A model generated the notes under the pieces. It made no database searches. It was not told the DNA's origin and saw only the letters and a list, made by a program, of their open reading frames with translations. Shown one piece after another: positions 22,156 through 32,128 of a DNA stretch of 64,000 bases (position 1 is its first letter; each line of letters begins with the position of its first letter). The position numbers and the translations under genes are program-made. The DNA is from TMED14 sp041158165 (GTDB lineage: Bacteria > Bacteroidota > Bacteroidia > Flavobacteriales > Schleiferiaceae), in contig JBEBBW010000002.1 of the NCBI GenBank assembly GCA_041158165.1, positions 1 to 64,000 on the forward strand, read 5' to 3'.

Positions 22156-22943
22156 GCAGTTCAAGCCCAGCTAGCAGCGTAGACATTTTTAACAACGCAC
22201 CGAAGCACGGCTACGAAGAGGCGGCAATTCAAGTGGACGCCAAAGCCTTCACCGACGTGGTCGAGAGCCGAAGGAGCGTACGAATTTTCACGTCAGACCC
22301 AATTCCCGAAGAAGTAATGCGGGAATGCCTGAGGCTAGCATTGCTCGCGCCGAATTCCAGCAACCTGCAAACCTGGGATTTTTACTGGGTACGCACGCCC
22401 GAGAAGAAAGCAGAACTGGTAAAGTACTGCCTCAACCAGCCCGCCGCCCGAACCGCGCAGGAACTCGTGGTGGCCGTGGCTCGGCCAGACCGCTGGCGCG
22501 AAACTAACGCCCTGATGCTGGCAAAGTTTGACGAAAGCCGCAAGGTCCGACTCAAAGCCGCTTACCAGTACTACCGCAAAATTGTGCCTTTGGCCTACGA
22601 CATGGGGCCATTCGGGGTATTTGGACCATTTAAAACGCTGTGGGTAAGCCTTGTGGGCTTGGTGAAACCCATTCCGCGCGGGCCGTTTTCGCTGGCGGGA
22701 ATGGCTACATGGGCCCACAAGTCTACCGCGTTGGCTTGTGAGAACTTAATGCTCGCACTGAGGGCCCACGGGTACGACAGCTGCCCAATGGAGGGTATGG
22801 ACGGAGTCCGAATTAAGCGAATGCTCGGCCTGCCAAGCGGCGCCCAAGTGTGCATGGTTATCTCAGCGGGAAAGCGCGCTCCAGAAGGCGTGTATGGCCC
22901 GCGAGTGCGTTTTGACCGCGACCTCTTTGTGCACGAGGTCTGA
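22152..22943 (+). CDS. Nitroreductase family protein
   Basis: A 263-residue FMN-dependent oxidoreductase fold. Marks: FTDVVESRRSVRIFTSDPI with the Arg pair contacting FMN phosphate, LLAPNSSNLQTWDFYW, the WAHKSTALACENLMLALRAHGYDSCPM region (in parts) and the final GVYGPRVRFDRD. These enzymes reduce nitro groups, quinones or flavins with NAD(P)H. An extra loop with KVRLKAAYQYYRK and FGPFKTLWVSLVGLVKPIPRGPF sits in the middle, larger than in small nitroreductases. The physiological substrate is unknown. The start overlaps the stop of the 33-residue ORF. The gene converges on terC with a gap of 14 bases. Confidence 0.85.
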   Translation: MSSSSPASSVDIFNNAPKHGYEEAAIQVDAKAFTDVVESRRSVRIFTSDPIPEEVMRECLRLALLAPNSSNLQTWDFYWVRTPEKKAELVKYCLNQPAARTAQELVVAVARPDRWRETNALMLAKFDESRKVRLKAAYQYYRKIVPLAYDMGPFGVFGPFKTLWVSLVGLVKPIPRGPFSLAGMATWAHKSTALACENLMLALRAHGYDSCPMEGMDGVRIKRMLGLPSGAQVCMVISAGKRAPEGVYGPRVRFDRDLFVHEV

Positions 22944-22957
22944 GGTCCTCTAGCGCG

Positions 22958-23668
22958 TTAGTGCGCTTTGGGGCCTCCGCCGCGCACTTTGCCGCGAATG
23001 TTGAGCATTTCAACCCCGAGGGAGAAGCCCACCGCCATGTAGATGTAGGCTTTCGGCACGTGGTAGCCTGCAGCCTCCGCAACGAGCATAAAGCCAATCA
23101 AAATCAAGAAGGCCAGCGCCAGAATTTGGAGCGAAGGGTGGCGTTCAATGATTTTGGACACCGGCGTACTGAACTGCAGCATCACGAACATAGCCACGAC
23201 AATGGCCGCAATCATGATGGGAAGGTTGTCGGTCATGCCAATTGCCGTAAGAATTGAATCGAAGCTGAATACGATATCGAGCAGAGCGATTTGTACAATA
23301 ATTCCCGCGAAGCTCTTGGCCACGTTGGAATTTTGGCCATGCTGCGCACCTCCCGCTTCGGTGATCTCATAAATTTCTTTGGTAGACTTCCAAAGCAAGA
23401 ATACACCACCTGCAAAAAGGACAAGGTCACGTCCGCTCACCGGATGTTCGCCGATTCGGAAAAGTTCCTGCTGAAATCCCATGATCCATGTAATGGAAAG
23501 CAACATGAGTACCCGAAAAATGAGTGCCAAGGCGATGCCTAGCGTGCGGGCCTTTTTTCGGATTTCCTCAGGCAACTTGTTGGTCAATATGCTGATGAAA
23601 ATGATGTTATCAATTCCGAGTACGACCTCTAAAAAGGCCAGGGTTAAAAAAGCAAGTACAAGTTCCAC
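22958..23668 (-). CDS. TerC/Alx family integral membrane protein
   Basis: 236 residues with seven or so membrane helices. Family marks: FLEVVLGIDNIIFISILTNKLPEE with the acidic residues that line the putative metal site, then DIVFSFDSILTAIGM in the second half. TerC-type proteins are linked to tellurite resistance and manganese export and help metalation of exported proteins. The start is the GTG at 23668; TACCTTTG on the minus strand ends four bases before it, so the mRNA is probably leaderless. The box lies directly after the stop of the big T9SS gene, in a gap of only 12 bases. Confidence 0.9.
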   Translation of the reverse strand: MELVLAFLTLAFLEVVLGIDNIIFISILTNKLPEEIRKKARTLGIALALIFRVLMLLSITWIMGFQQELFRIGEHPVSGRDLVLFAGGVFLLWKSTKEIYEITEAGGAQHGQNSNVAKSFAGIIVQIALLDIVFSFDSILTAIGMTDNLPIMIAAIVVAMFVMLQFSTPVSKIIERHPSLQILALAFLILIGFMLVAEAAGYHVPKAYIYMAVGFSLGVEMLNIRGKVRGGGPKAH

Positions 23669-23672
23669 GGCG

Positions 23673-23680
23673 CAAAGGTA
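23673..23680 (-). promoter_or_regulatory. -7 box of the terC gene, leaderless spacing
   Basis: TACCTTTG on the minus strand with the four-base spacer CGCC before the GTG start. Because the preceding gene ends at 23681, this is an internal promoter inside a same-strand pair. Confidence 0.62.
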
Positions 23681-26600
23681 TCAGTCAAGTACCGCGATTG
23701 GTGCGCGACGACGCACATCGCCTTCCAGCCAATCTAACCAATAAATACCTGGGGCAAGAACAGGCACTTGCCATGTGCCTTGATAACATGGATACGCCCC
23801 TAAAAGACGGCCATCCGCGGTGATTAGGCGAATGTGCATCGGTTCGTTCCCCAAAGTACCTAACCACGATAGGGATGCTCCCGACCGAATAGGATTGGGA
23901 AACCAACTCCCTGTTTCACTGAATTCTGGATCTAGATCACCAAGTTCACGCAAGCTGTGGAAAACGGTATCGGAGGTTCCGCACGAAGAAAGCGCGATGA
24001 GACGCACCGTGTAGCCAAGTTGGGCTACGGGATAGGTGTGGTTAATAATTGGACCACCCGTACCCGACGAGCCGTCACCCCAAAGCCATTGGTATTGAAC
24101 AGCATCGGTCGTGGCACTGGCATCAAACTCCACCGTCATGCCATTGCCGTTAGAAAGGAGCACCCGGAACGTAAAGTCCGCTGTCGGCTTTAGGCAGATC
24201 ACCACCGTTAGCGTTTGGCTGTAGGTGTTTCCGCAATTGTCTGTAGCGGTAACAATCACTGAATAGGTTCCTCCCGCTGCATACGTGTGACTTGGACTCG
24301 CACCACTTCCTGTGGCACCGTCGCCGAAATTCCACGAAATCGACGTGAATTGCCCCGGATCTGTTGGACCACTAAAGTTGACAATCAAGCCATTGGCACT
24401 GTGGCTTACCGTCCCTAAACCACCGGTGCACACAGTAATCGTTTGAATTAACGTGTCTTTTTGTCCGCATCCGTCGGTAATGATAAGCATAACAGGGTAC
24501 GCACCAAAGCTGCTGAACGTGTGGCTCGTGGTCACGCCGGTTCCGGTAGCTCCCGCCCCAAAATCCCAAGCGTAGCTGACAACATTCCCTACAGACGTAG
24601 ACGCACTGAAGTTGACCGTGAGGCCCGTTGCGGTCGTGGTCATCACTGCCGAGGGAGGCGGGCAAGGATTACTACAGTCCGCCGTATCGGTGAATTTGAT
24701 ACCCGTGGTCAAGTTGGGGCCGCCCGTAGCTTCAGTGTGCACAATGGCCCCCGACGCGTCCCTAAAGATCCAACCGCATTCATTGCTCCAGTTACCTCGA
24801 TTCACGAAGCGCAGCTGTACGACGTCGTTGTCGCAAACCGGAATCACAAAGGACGCAGCTGTATCGTTCGCACCGGGTAGCGTGTAAGATGTTGCGGTAC
24901 CGTTAATCAGCACTTCAAGGGCATGGAATAGTGTGCCTTGGGGGTTGGACCTCCATCCGTCGCCAAACGAATCACGCAGCTTGAGGTTGTAAACGCATCC
25001 ATTCGGGCAATTGAAAGTGCTGAACGAAACAGGGCCAAACTTCGTCGAGGTGAGTCCGCCGGCACAGCTGTCGAATACGTATACTTGATAGCTCTGACCT
25101 TGGGTCAATCCAGTCAAAATAAATGGATTACTTGTAGTTTTTACAAAAGTTCCGCTTCCTGGAGCAAAACCAACTGGGCCGTACTCCAACGTCGCTGTAC
25201 CGTTGCCTGCGCTGCTGAAACTCACCGATGCCGTGGTGGCAGTGAGGGGAGTTACGTTCAGTGAAGTTCGTGGCGGACAAGGAGGTGCATTCTTCACCGA
25301 AAAATCGTCAATGGCGATGTCGGCAAACTGCGACTGACCTGTTGCCAAAGTCCGTGCACGCAATCGAATTCGAACCGTTTGGCCCGAGTAGCCCGCTAGG
25401 GAAACAACGCGCTCTAGCCATGAAGCCCCTTGCGGCCCTACGATGGAATCCAATACGGTGAAGGGTGATGTTACCGATCCGGTCTGCACTTCAACAGTCA
25501 AGGAGCCAATCGATTGACCGTCCATGTGGTACCAAAACCGTAGTTCAGGTGTGGTCAATCCCAGAAGGCTGATTTGAGGAGAAACTAAGTTGGCCGTGCG
25601 CGCACCGGTCGAAAGACTTGACTCCGTGTAGACATACTTACCAAGGCCCGTGGTGTGGTCGTTGTCAGGACCTGTATTTGGAGTCGGAGTAGCGCCTTGG
25701 CCCCCACCCCAGTGAAATTGAGCCGGTGCGGGTGAACTCAATGGCGTGCGCGTCCAGCACGGTCCCACCGTAGAATTTTGGTTCCAAAACTGACCACTTG
25801 CTGGGCCTGGGTTGAATCCGACCTCAAAATTCTCAACATAGGGCGCTGCCACTACCCCACACAATGTGATCAGCGTATCAATGGTACTCCAAGCGCTTTG
25901 CAAGGTGGTGCTGCAGACTTTGCGCACCGATACGGCGTAGACCGTACCCGCACTCAGGCCGGTCAGCATAAATGGATTCGTAGTAGCCACCACGGTGGTG
26001 CCGCTGAACGGAACCTGACCAAGCGGTCCATAGCGCACTTCGTACGTTCCAGCACCTGTCGGGTTCCAGGTCATGGTTCCTGAAGTTTGTGTGGTCGTAG
26101 TTACGGTGAGGCCCGTTGGCTTCGGGCATGCGGGCGGATTGTCAATGGACACGTCGTCAATAGCGACGTCAACTTGGTTGTTATTGCTAGCGGAGCGGTA
26201 CGCATACCATCTCACTTGGACTGTATCGGGCAGGAAGCTCGATAACGAAATAATCGCTTCGCTCCAGGGCGCGTTGGATGAACTAGTTTGCTGGGTGTTG
26301 CCCCACACGCGCGTCTCGGTATTGTTGCGGAATATTTTTACAACTAAGCTGTCAATTTGTGCGCCGAATTGGTGGTAGTAAAACCGCAATTCGGGATTCA
26401 ATAATCCGGCTAAAATCACGTTTGGACTGCGCAGTATCGCAACCCCTGCACCAGTTTGGGCCTCACCGTGCATGTACTTACCCGAACCGGTGGTGTGGTC
26501 TGTGCTTGGTCCAGTCCCAATGTTGGTCAATGCCGTGGGCGTTGGACCGCTGTTTGGGCGCCACCAGTAAAGAGCGCCAGACGGACGCGACCAGCATGTA

Positions 26601-27637
26601 TCAATCGCCCCGTAAGCCCAATGCGCGGCGGGGACTACCCAGTTGGCGTCTTCAAAATCCTCCATCCACGGCGCGGGAACCGGACCGCAATCGGTCATCG
26701 CCTTGGCAGAACTGGACCACGCCGACACGTCGTTGGCCGCGCAGCTGTCCTTTACACGGAATTCATAGGTAGTTGAAGGCGAAAGGCCCGTGATAATAAT
26801 CGGATTGGACGTTGCGTTCAGTTTGGTTCCCGACGCGGGCAGAAAACCGGGTGCGCCGTAGGTCACACGCCAAGACGTAGCGCCGCCCGTGGTCCACGAA
26901 AGCTGAATGGAGCTTGCGCTCAAGCGGGTCGCCACTAATCCCGTCGGAGCGGGACAGGTAACGAGTTGGGCAACAGACACGTCGTCAATGGCTAAATCCC
27001 CCAGTTGGTTGTTTCCGCCAGGGCCAGGGCCACCACCCCCTGTTGGCTTGGTCATTTCGAAGCGCAATTCGATCGTGTCGTTCACTGCACTAGATGGTAA
27101 TGGAACGGAGACACGGAGCCAGTTGTTTCCGAGGTTTGCATTGGTTCCGGTGTAAATCGGCGTGGCTGGCCATGAAGTTGAACCATAGGCGCGCATGTAA
27201 ATCTTCAGCAGTCCCATCGTGGTGCCAAACTGGTGCTTCCAGAATACGAGCTCAGGCTGCGTCAAGCCTACCGTGCTGACTGGGGGCGTCACTAAACTTG
27301 CAACGGCACCCCCTGCTCCGCCGCTCGACTCTACATAGACATAGCCGCCTGTTCCGGTTGTATGGTCGCTGTCGGGACCGGTGTTCGCCGTGGGAGTAGC
27401 AAGTTGTCCACCTCCCCACCAGTACGAGGTATTGGGAGGGTTGTTGCCCGTCGTACTTGGGTTTCGCGTCCAACCTACTGGAATAGTTGAACCTGCGTTA
27501 AAGTTGGGCGTGCCTTGCGCTACCCCTGTAAACGCTTCCGACCACGGCGCCAACTGAACTTGGGCCCAAACTGAAACCGGAATACCTAAAACAAAAAAGC
27601 CCCAAAGAATGGGACGCGCTACTGCGTTGCACTTCAT
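23681..27637 (-). CDS. Giant T9SS-secreted protein with three MAM-like/FN3 modules and PKD repeats
   Basis: 1318 residues. Signal peptide 1-25. Three near-identical modules follow at about 30-320, 322-605 and 608-890. Each is a MAM-like or choice-of-anchor lectin-type domain (WTR..S..., GPDSDHTTG..GYVY.E, then 'L..PEL.FW.H.FG', ending in DLAIDDVSV) plus a fibronectin III domain (CP.PTGL...). Next is an NLKLRDSFGDGW-type domain at about 893-1000, three PKD domains (YAWDFGAG, SWNFGDG and QWLWGDG cores) and a C-terminal T9SS type A domain (WFPNPI...GIYWLDW). These are adhesion and display modules; no catalytic motif is visible. The protein should be surface-exposed. A TACCTTTC box ends five bases before the ATG. 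Internal repeats may cause assembly or recombination problems. Confidence 0.88.
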   Translation of the reverse strand: MKCNAVARPILWGFFVLGIPVSVWAQVQLAPWSEAFTGVAQGTPNFNAGSTIPVGWTRNPSTTGNNPPNTSYWWGGGQLATPTANTGPDSDHTTGTGGYVYVESSGGAGGAVASLVTPPVSTVGLTQPELVFWKHQFGTTMGLLKIYMRAYGSTSWPATPIYTGTNANLGNNWLRVSVPLPSSAVNDTIELRFEMTKPTGGGGPGPGGNNQLGDLAIDDVSVAQLVTCPAPTGLVATRLSASSIQLSWTTGGATSWRVTYGAPGFLPASGTKLNATSNPIIITGLSPSTTYEFRVKDSCAANDVSAWSSSAKAMTDCGPVPAPWMEDFEDANWVVPAAHWAYGAIDTCWSRPSGALYWWRPNSGPTPTALTNIGTGPSTDHTTGSGKYMHGEAQTGAGVAILRSPNVILAGLLNPELRFYYHQFGAQIDSLVVKIFRNNTETRVWGNTQQTSSSNAPWSEAIISLSSFLPDTVQVRWYAYRSASNNNQVDVAIDDVSIDNPPACPKPTGLTVTTTTQTSGTMTWNPTGAGTYEVRYGPLGQVPFSGTTVVATTNPFMLTGLSAGTVYAVSVRKVCSTTLQSAWSTIDTLITLCGVVAAPYVENFEVGFNPGPASGQFWNQNSTVGPCWTRTPLSSPAPAQFHWGGGQGATPTPNTGPDNDHTTGLGKYVYTESSLSTGARTANLVSPQISLLGLTTPELRFWYHMDGQSIGSLTVEVQTGSVTSPFTVLDSIVGPQGASWLERVVSLAGYSGQTVRIRLRARTLATGQSQFADIAIDDFSVKNAPPCPPRTSLNVTPLTATTASVSFSSAGNGTATLEYGPVGFAPGSGTFVKTTSNPFILTGLTQGQSYQVYVFDSCAGGLTSTKFGPVSFSTFNCPNGCVYNLKLRDSFGDGWRSNPQGTLFHALEVLINGTATSYTLPGANDTAASFVIPVCDNDVVQLRFVNRGNWSNECGWIFRDASGAIVHTEATGGPNLTTGIKFTDTADCSNPCPPPSAVMTTTATGLTVNFSASTSVGNVVSYAWDFGAGATGTGVTTSHTFSSFGAYPVMLIITDGCGQKDTLIQTITVCTGGLGTVSHSANGLIVNFSGPTDPGQFTSISWNFGDGATGSGASPSHTYAAGGTYSVIVTATDNCGNTYSQTLTVVICLKPTADFTFRVLLSNGNGMTVEFDASATTDAVQYQWLWGDGSSGTGGPIINHTYPVAQLGYTVRLIALSSCGTSDTVFHSLRELGDLDPEFSETGSWFPNPIRSGASLSWLGTLGNEPMHIRLITADGRLLGAYPCYQGTWQVPVLAPGIYWLDWLEGDVRRRAPIAVLD

Positions 27638-27642
27638 GCCGT

Positions 27643-27650
27643 GAAAGGTA
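27643..27650 (-). promoter_or_regulatory. -7-like box of the giant T9SS gene
   Basis: TACCTTTC on the minus strand (one mismatch), five bases before the ATG. Confidence 0.5.
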
Positions 27651-27696
27651 CCTAATTTCTATTAATTTTCCGAACGGAATTGCCGACTTTTGCAGC

Positions 27697-28875
27697 ATGT
27701 TTCGGGCCGAACGTGTACGCGCTGCACTCCGTGAATTGGAGCGAAAAGGTCCGCCTGCGGCATGGCCACTCCATTGGGGAAAATTCGAATTATTGCCTGC
27801 AGAAAAGGACTGGCTTGTTCACTTTGAACGCTACGCTGCGAAGTGGCCATCACTCATGGCCGATCCAGACTTTGCTCCCCCACCCGTTTCGAATGCGGAA
27901 CAAGCGAGTTCACAAGCTACTGCACTTTGGCGCGGACAATGGCTACGGTCACATTCCGGTGACCAATCAGCCGGACATCTAGAAACGCCGCACGCGCTCG
28001 ACCTAACGGGAGGAAGCGGCATTGACTCTTGGGGATTAGAACGTGCCGGATACCAGGTGACTACCGTGGAACCTGACCCTTACTTAACTCAACTGCTGAC
28101 CTGGAACGGCAAGAAAGCAAACCGCCATGTAATCCAAGGCAAAGCCGAAAATCAAGAATTTGGCACGCTGCAATTTCAAACGGTGTTCGTCGACCCTTCC
28201 CGCCGTACCAGTTCGGGCCGCATCGCGATTCGTGAACTCGGCGAACCAGACCCGTTTACCCACCTCCGTACATGGCAACAATGGGGCGCATACGTTGCAA
28301 TCAAACTATCCCCAATGCTCGAGGCACGCGAAGTTTCGCGTTGGTTCCCTGAAGCAGATGAGTTCATATACGTCAGTGTGCGAAGAGAAGTGAAGGAACT
28401 GGTGGTGGGAATTCCTTTTGAGCGAAAATCTAAGACTAAGTTCATTGCCGTCAGCGTCGACGACGAGGGACGCGAACTTTTGCGCTGGACCACCCAGCCA
28501 AGTGTGCTTCCCGCGCGCGCCAATGCGGTGGGAACCTATTTATTTGATCCCGACCCTGCCCTCGCTGCATCAGGCGGAGCGGCCTCGTGGGCCGCAGCAC
28601 ACAACCTCGAAGGGCTTCATCCAGACAGTCGGCTGTTCACAAGCAACGTACTTTCCAACACGCCCTGTTCCCGGGTTTTTTCAGTTGATTCCATTCACGC
28701 TACACTACCCAATCACCTTAAAGCTGCAAGTGTGGTTGCACGGGCATTCCCCGAGCGGGCAGATGTGCTTCGCAAGCGGCTGCGCCTAGCTGAAGATTCG
28801 GAACGCTTTTTGTTTGCTACTCGGCTAGCCGGAAGCCTAGACCACGTCTACATCGTAGCCACGCGATTGGCCTGA
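27697..28875 (+). CDS. THUMP-like domain class I methyltransferase
   Basis: 392 residues. The Rossmann motif LDLTGGSGIDSWGLERAGY (given in part) binds SAM, followed by TVEPDPYLTQLL, an NRHVIQGKAE acid-loop region and the catalytic-loop FVDPSRRTSSGR. The C-terminal 100 residues (YLFDPDPALAASG..., HPDSRLFTSN...) match the THUMP-like domain found in this family of Bacteroidota methyltransferases. The family is presumed to act on RNA, but the target is unknown to me. A GACTTTTG box (one mismatch) lies four bases before the ATG, and the next gene follows after 22 bases. Confidence 0.85.
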   Translation: MFRAERVRAALRELERKGPPAAWPLHWGKFELLPAEKDWLVHFERYAAKWPSLMADPDFAPPPVSNAEQASSQATALWRGQWLRSHSGDQSAGHLETPHALDLTGGSGIDSWGLERAGYQVTTVEPDPYLTQLLTWNGKKANRHVIQGKAENQEFGTLQFQTVFVDPSRRTSSGRIAIRELGEPDPFTHLRTWQQWGAYVAIKLSPMLEAREVSRWFPEADEFIYVSVRREVKELVVGIPFERKSKTKFIAVSVDDEGRELLRWTTQPSVLPARANAVGTYLFDPDPALAASGGAASWAAAHNLEGLHPDSRLFTSNVLSNTPCSRVFSVDSIHATLPNHLKAASVVARAFPERADVLRKRLRLAEDSERFLFATRLAGSLDHVYIVATRLA

Positions 28876-28885
28876 GCTTTTAACT

Positions 28886-28893
28886 TAACTTTC
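28886..28893 (+). promoter_or_regulatory. -7-like box of the gliding-type secreted protein gene, leaderless spacing
   Basis: TAACTTTC (one mismatch) is separated from the GTG start by the four bases CAGC, the same spacer sequence seen before the regulator and THUMP-like genes. Confidence 0.5.
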
Positions 28894-28897
28894 CAGC

Positions 28898-31800
28898 GTG
28901 CGCTCCATCCTATTCGCAATCCTACTTTTCAGTGCGTCTGCCGCCTCTGGACAGCCGGTGATTGTGCCCAATTTAGGGCAGTGGGATGCTGCGTTTCGCG
29001 CGAAAACAGCCTTGTCAGACGGTGCGGTTTTTTGGACGGACCACGGATACCGAATTCGAGTGGTACACCCCAAGCACCGTGGCGGGGCGGTTCCCAATCC
29101 GCACTACCCCACCGTGCAATGGCCCGAGTCCTGGCCTGATGCCCATGCGGTTTTCGTCGACTTTTTGGGTGCACAGCCTACAGCTAAATCTGTGGGATCT
29201 GATCCCACGCCAAGTCCGCGCCACTACCTCTTGGGCCGCGATAAACAGCGCTGGAGGACCAATGTGCCGGAATTCGAGGATTGGCGAGTACGCGATGTAT
29301 ACCCTGGGATTGACTTTGTGGTCCACGCACACGAAGGGCTAAAATCCGAATGGCGCGTGGCCCCCAAGGCCGATCCGTCGCAAATCCGCTTGTGCATCCG
29401 CGGCACTGTTCCCGTTCTTGACGCAGAGGGGGCGCTACGGCTCTCCACCCCCATGGGGACGTGGATTGAAGACCGCCCTGTAGCTTTTTCACTCAGCAAA
29501 TCGGGCAAAGTTCCCGTCGCGGCTTCGTACCGTATCGTGGACGACACCGTGGTAGTATTCGAACTCGGTACCTACCGACGCAGCGACACCTTGGTCATTG
29601 ATCCCAACCTCGTTTTTTCAAGTTTTTCAGGCTCGACCGCCGACAATTGGGGCTACACCGCAACCTACGATAACCAAGAAAACCTGTACGGTGGAGGTAT
29701 CGTCTTCGATGTAGGTTACCCAACTAGCCCTGGGGCCTTTGACGCGAGCTACAATGACCCAAGCGCAGGATTTTCTACGATGGATATTGGCTTGACCAAA
29801 TTCAGCGCCAACGGGTCCCAGCGCCTGTATTCCACTTACATAGGAGGCGACGGGCCCGACCAGCCGCACTCGATGATGGTGAATTCCGCCGGTGAACTCG
29901 TTATCATGGGAACCACAGGGTCGAGTGATTTCCCGGTGACTGCGGGTGCCTACGACGTTACGTTTAACGGGGGCCCACCGGCCAACGGATCCACCGGATC
30001 GCCGCTCGCATTCAATTTTGACGACGGCGTGGACCTCTTTGTACTGAAGGTAAACCCCAGCGGCTCTGCGCTCGCAGCATCCACATTTGTCGGAACAGCC
30101 GGAAACGAAGGCTTGAACTTGGGCATTGCCTTGAACTACGGCGACGCGATGCGCGGCGAAGTTGTAGTCGATGCATTGGACCAAGTGTTTGTTGTTACCT
30201 CGACGCAGTCCTCCTCTTTTCCAGGGGCAACAGCGACCAACATGAGTACCGATGCAGTGGCGTTCTCTATGAATGCGTCCCTAACTGCAATACGCTGGGC
30301 CACGCTACTCGGGGGCAGCAACCACGAGTCGGGTTACGGTATTAAAACGGACGCTAACGGAAAGGTATTTGTAACTGGCGGAACGAGATCTACCAATTTT
30401 CCGGGCACCACGGGCGGACTCCACGCCACAGCCCGCGGAGGTGTGGACGGATGGATTGCGCGCCTAAGCAGTGCCGGGGTACTTGAAAAAGCAACCTACC
30501 TTGGTACATCGGGAAATGACCAGTCCTTTCTGCTCGATTTGGACAAATACGGAGCCGTCTATGTGTTTGGTCAAAGTTTGGGCATTTATCCCCAGACGTC
30601 CGGAACTTGGGGCACACCCAACGGCAGCCAGTTTATTCACAAGCTCAATGCAGACTTGAATCAAACGCTCTTCTCTACTCGTTTTGGTTCGTCAAACAGT
30701 ATTGTAAACATTGTTCCGAGTGCATTCAACGTAGACGATTGCCTGAACATCCTCTTGTCGGGTTGGGGCGGCGGCGTGAACGGTGGCGGACTCGGGGGCA
30801 CCACCGCTGGACTCCCTGTTTCAAGTAATGCACTTCGACCTACCACCGACGGCAGTGATTTTTACTTCATGGTCCTTTCCCGGAATGCCCAAAGCTTGAC
30901 CTATGCAACCTATTTCGGTGGGACTTCGAGCGAACACGTTGACGGCGGAACCTCTCGATTTTCACCCCGCGGCAATATTTTCCAAGCGGTGTGCGCCGCC
31001 TGCGGCGGGCAGAGTTTTCCTACCACCCCCGGTGTGGTTGGCCCTACCCGAAATTCCAGCAATTGCAACTTGGGCGTGATAAAAATTGACTTTGAAACCA
31101 GCGTCACCGCAGATGCAAGCATTGATTTTGAGGCCGACGTCGACACGCTTTGCGACGAGTTGGTGGTGACCTTCACCAACGGATCAGCCAACGCGAACAA
31201 GTTTTTCTGGGATTTTGGCAACGGACAGACGTCGTCCGCATTTCAACCGACGGTCAGGTTCTCAAAAGGTACCTACCGAATCCGCTTAACGGCCATCGAC
31301 ACCATCTGCGACATTGAAGACACCACTTCGCTGGTGATCACCCACGACAAAGGGATTTTTCCAGAAGCAAGCTTCGAGCATCGTTTTAAAGCCTGCGACC
31401 GAACGTTTGAAGTCGTCGCCTGGAGCACGAGCATCGACGCGCAGCTGTCGACCTGGACGTTCGATGGCGCGTCGGCCAAAACGGGAGACACGGTGGTCCA
31501 TCGATTTAATTCGCCCGGAACCCATGTCATCAGGCTGGTCGTTCGCGACACCGTGTGCGGAACTACCGACACCGCGTTCGCGTCGGTGTTTTTTGATCCG
31601 GACCTCCCCGCCCCCGACGTCAAGGTTGCGCCCGACAGCTGCAAGGACGGCAGAATTCGCGTCAACGTGAGCTACACCTTGGACAGCATTGACTACCAGT
31701 TCCGCTGGATCTTCCCCAACGGGGTGGTGGACACGGGGCGCGTCACGACGTACCGGGTTCCGACCTCTGGAACGTACACGGTGAAGCTTGAACTAATTGA

Positions 31801-32122
31801 CACCGTGTGCAATGCGGTCTATCCTTATGAATTCACGTCGGCCATACTTCGCTACGACCAGCGCGTTTGGATTCCCAATACGTTTACACCCAACGGCGAC
31901 GGCCGCAACGAGTTGCTGGTGCTCGGAGGCAACAATTGCTTTGAAAACGACCACTTTACCATACTCAACAGTTTTGGAAACGTGGTGTTTGAAACCGACC
32001 GGCCGTTTGACGTGTTCTGGGACGGAACCCTCAACGGGAAACCAGCCCAACAGGACACCTACGTGTACCGGTTTGAGACCGAAGACGGCCCGATTGTGGG
32101 CTACGTCAACTTGATTCGCTAA
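28898..32122 (+). CDS. Secreted SBBP/PKD protein with gliding-motility C-terminal domain
   Basis: 1074 residues starting at GTG. Signal peptide 1-19. Residues 25-230 (PNLGQWDAAFRAKTAL, FVDFLGAQP, RDVYPGIDFVV) match the DUF7948-like domain of flavobacterial surface proteins. Residues 230-700 contain SBBP-like repeats, each with a 'TYIGGDGPD..H' or 'LLGGSNHESGYGIKTDANG' unit and a GGT/TTG..FP ending, likely a beta-propeller. A PKD domain follows (FFWDFGNGQTSS), then further beta-sandwiches, and at the end WIPNTFTPNGDGRN...FWDGTLNGKPAQQDTYVYRF is the type B (gliding motility-associated, CHU_C) T9SS signal. Function is probably adhesion or matrix display. The cysteines and large repeats fit a surface-exposed protein. 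Confidence 0.87.
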   Translation: MRSILFAILLFSASAASGQPVIVPNLGQWDAAFRAKTALSDGAVFWTDHGYRIRVVHPKHRGGAVPNPHYPTVQWPESWPDAHAVFVDFLGAQPTAKSVGSDPTPSPRHYLLGRDKQRWRTNVPEFEDWRVRDVYPGIDFVVHAHEGLKSEWRVAPKADPSQIRLCIRGTVPVLDAEGALRLSTPMGTWIEDRPVAFSLSKSGKVPVAASYRIVDDTVVVFELGTYRRSDTLVIDPNLVFSSFSGSTADNWGYTATYDNQENLYGGGIVFDVGYPTSPGAFDASYNDPSAGFSTMDIGLTKFSANGSQRLYSTYIGGDGPDQPHSMMVNSAGELVIMGTTGSSDFPVTAGAYDVTFNGGPPANGSTGSPLAFNFDDGVDLFVLKVNPSGSALAASTFVGTAGNEGLNLGIALNYGDAMRGEVVVDALDQVFVVTSTQSSSFPGATATNMSTDAVAFSMNASLTAIRWATLLGGSNHESGYGIKTDANGKVFVTGGTRSTNFPGTTGGLHATARGGVDGWIARLSSAGVLEKATYLGTSGNDQSFLLDLDKYGAVYVFGQSLGIYPQTSGTWGTPNGSQFIHKLNADLNQTLFSTRFGSSNSIVNIVPSAFNVDDCLNILLSGWGGGVNGGGLGGTTAGLPVSSNALRPTTDGSDFYFMVLSRNAQSLTYATYFGGTSSEHVDGGTSRFSPRGNIFQAVCAACGGQSFPTTPGVVGPTRNSSNCNLGVIKIDFETSVTADASIDFEADVDTLCDELVVTFTNGSANANKFFWDFGNGQTSSAFQPTVRFSKGTYRIRLTAIDTICDIEDTTSLVITHDKGIFPEASFEHRFKACDRTFEVVAWSTSIDAQLSTWTFDGASAKTGDTVVHRFNSPGTHVIRLVVRDTVCGTTDTAFASVFFDPDLPAPDVKVAPDSCKDGRIRVNVSYTLDSIDYQFRWIFPNGVVDTGRVTTYRVPTSGTYTVKLELIDTVCNAVYPYEFTSAILRYDQRVWIPNTFTPNGDGRNELLVLGGNNCFENDHFTILNSFGNVVFETDRPFDVFWDGTLNGKPAQQDTYVYRFETEDGPIVGYVNLIR

Positions 32123-32128
32123 GGCAGG

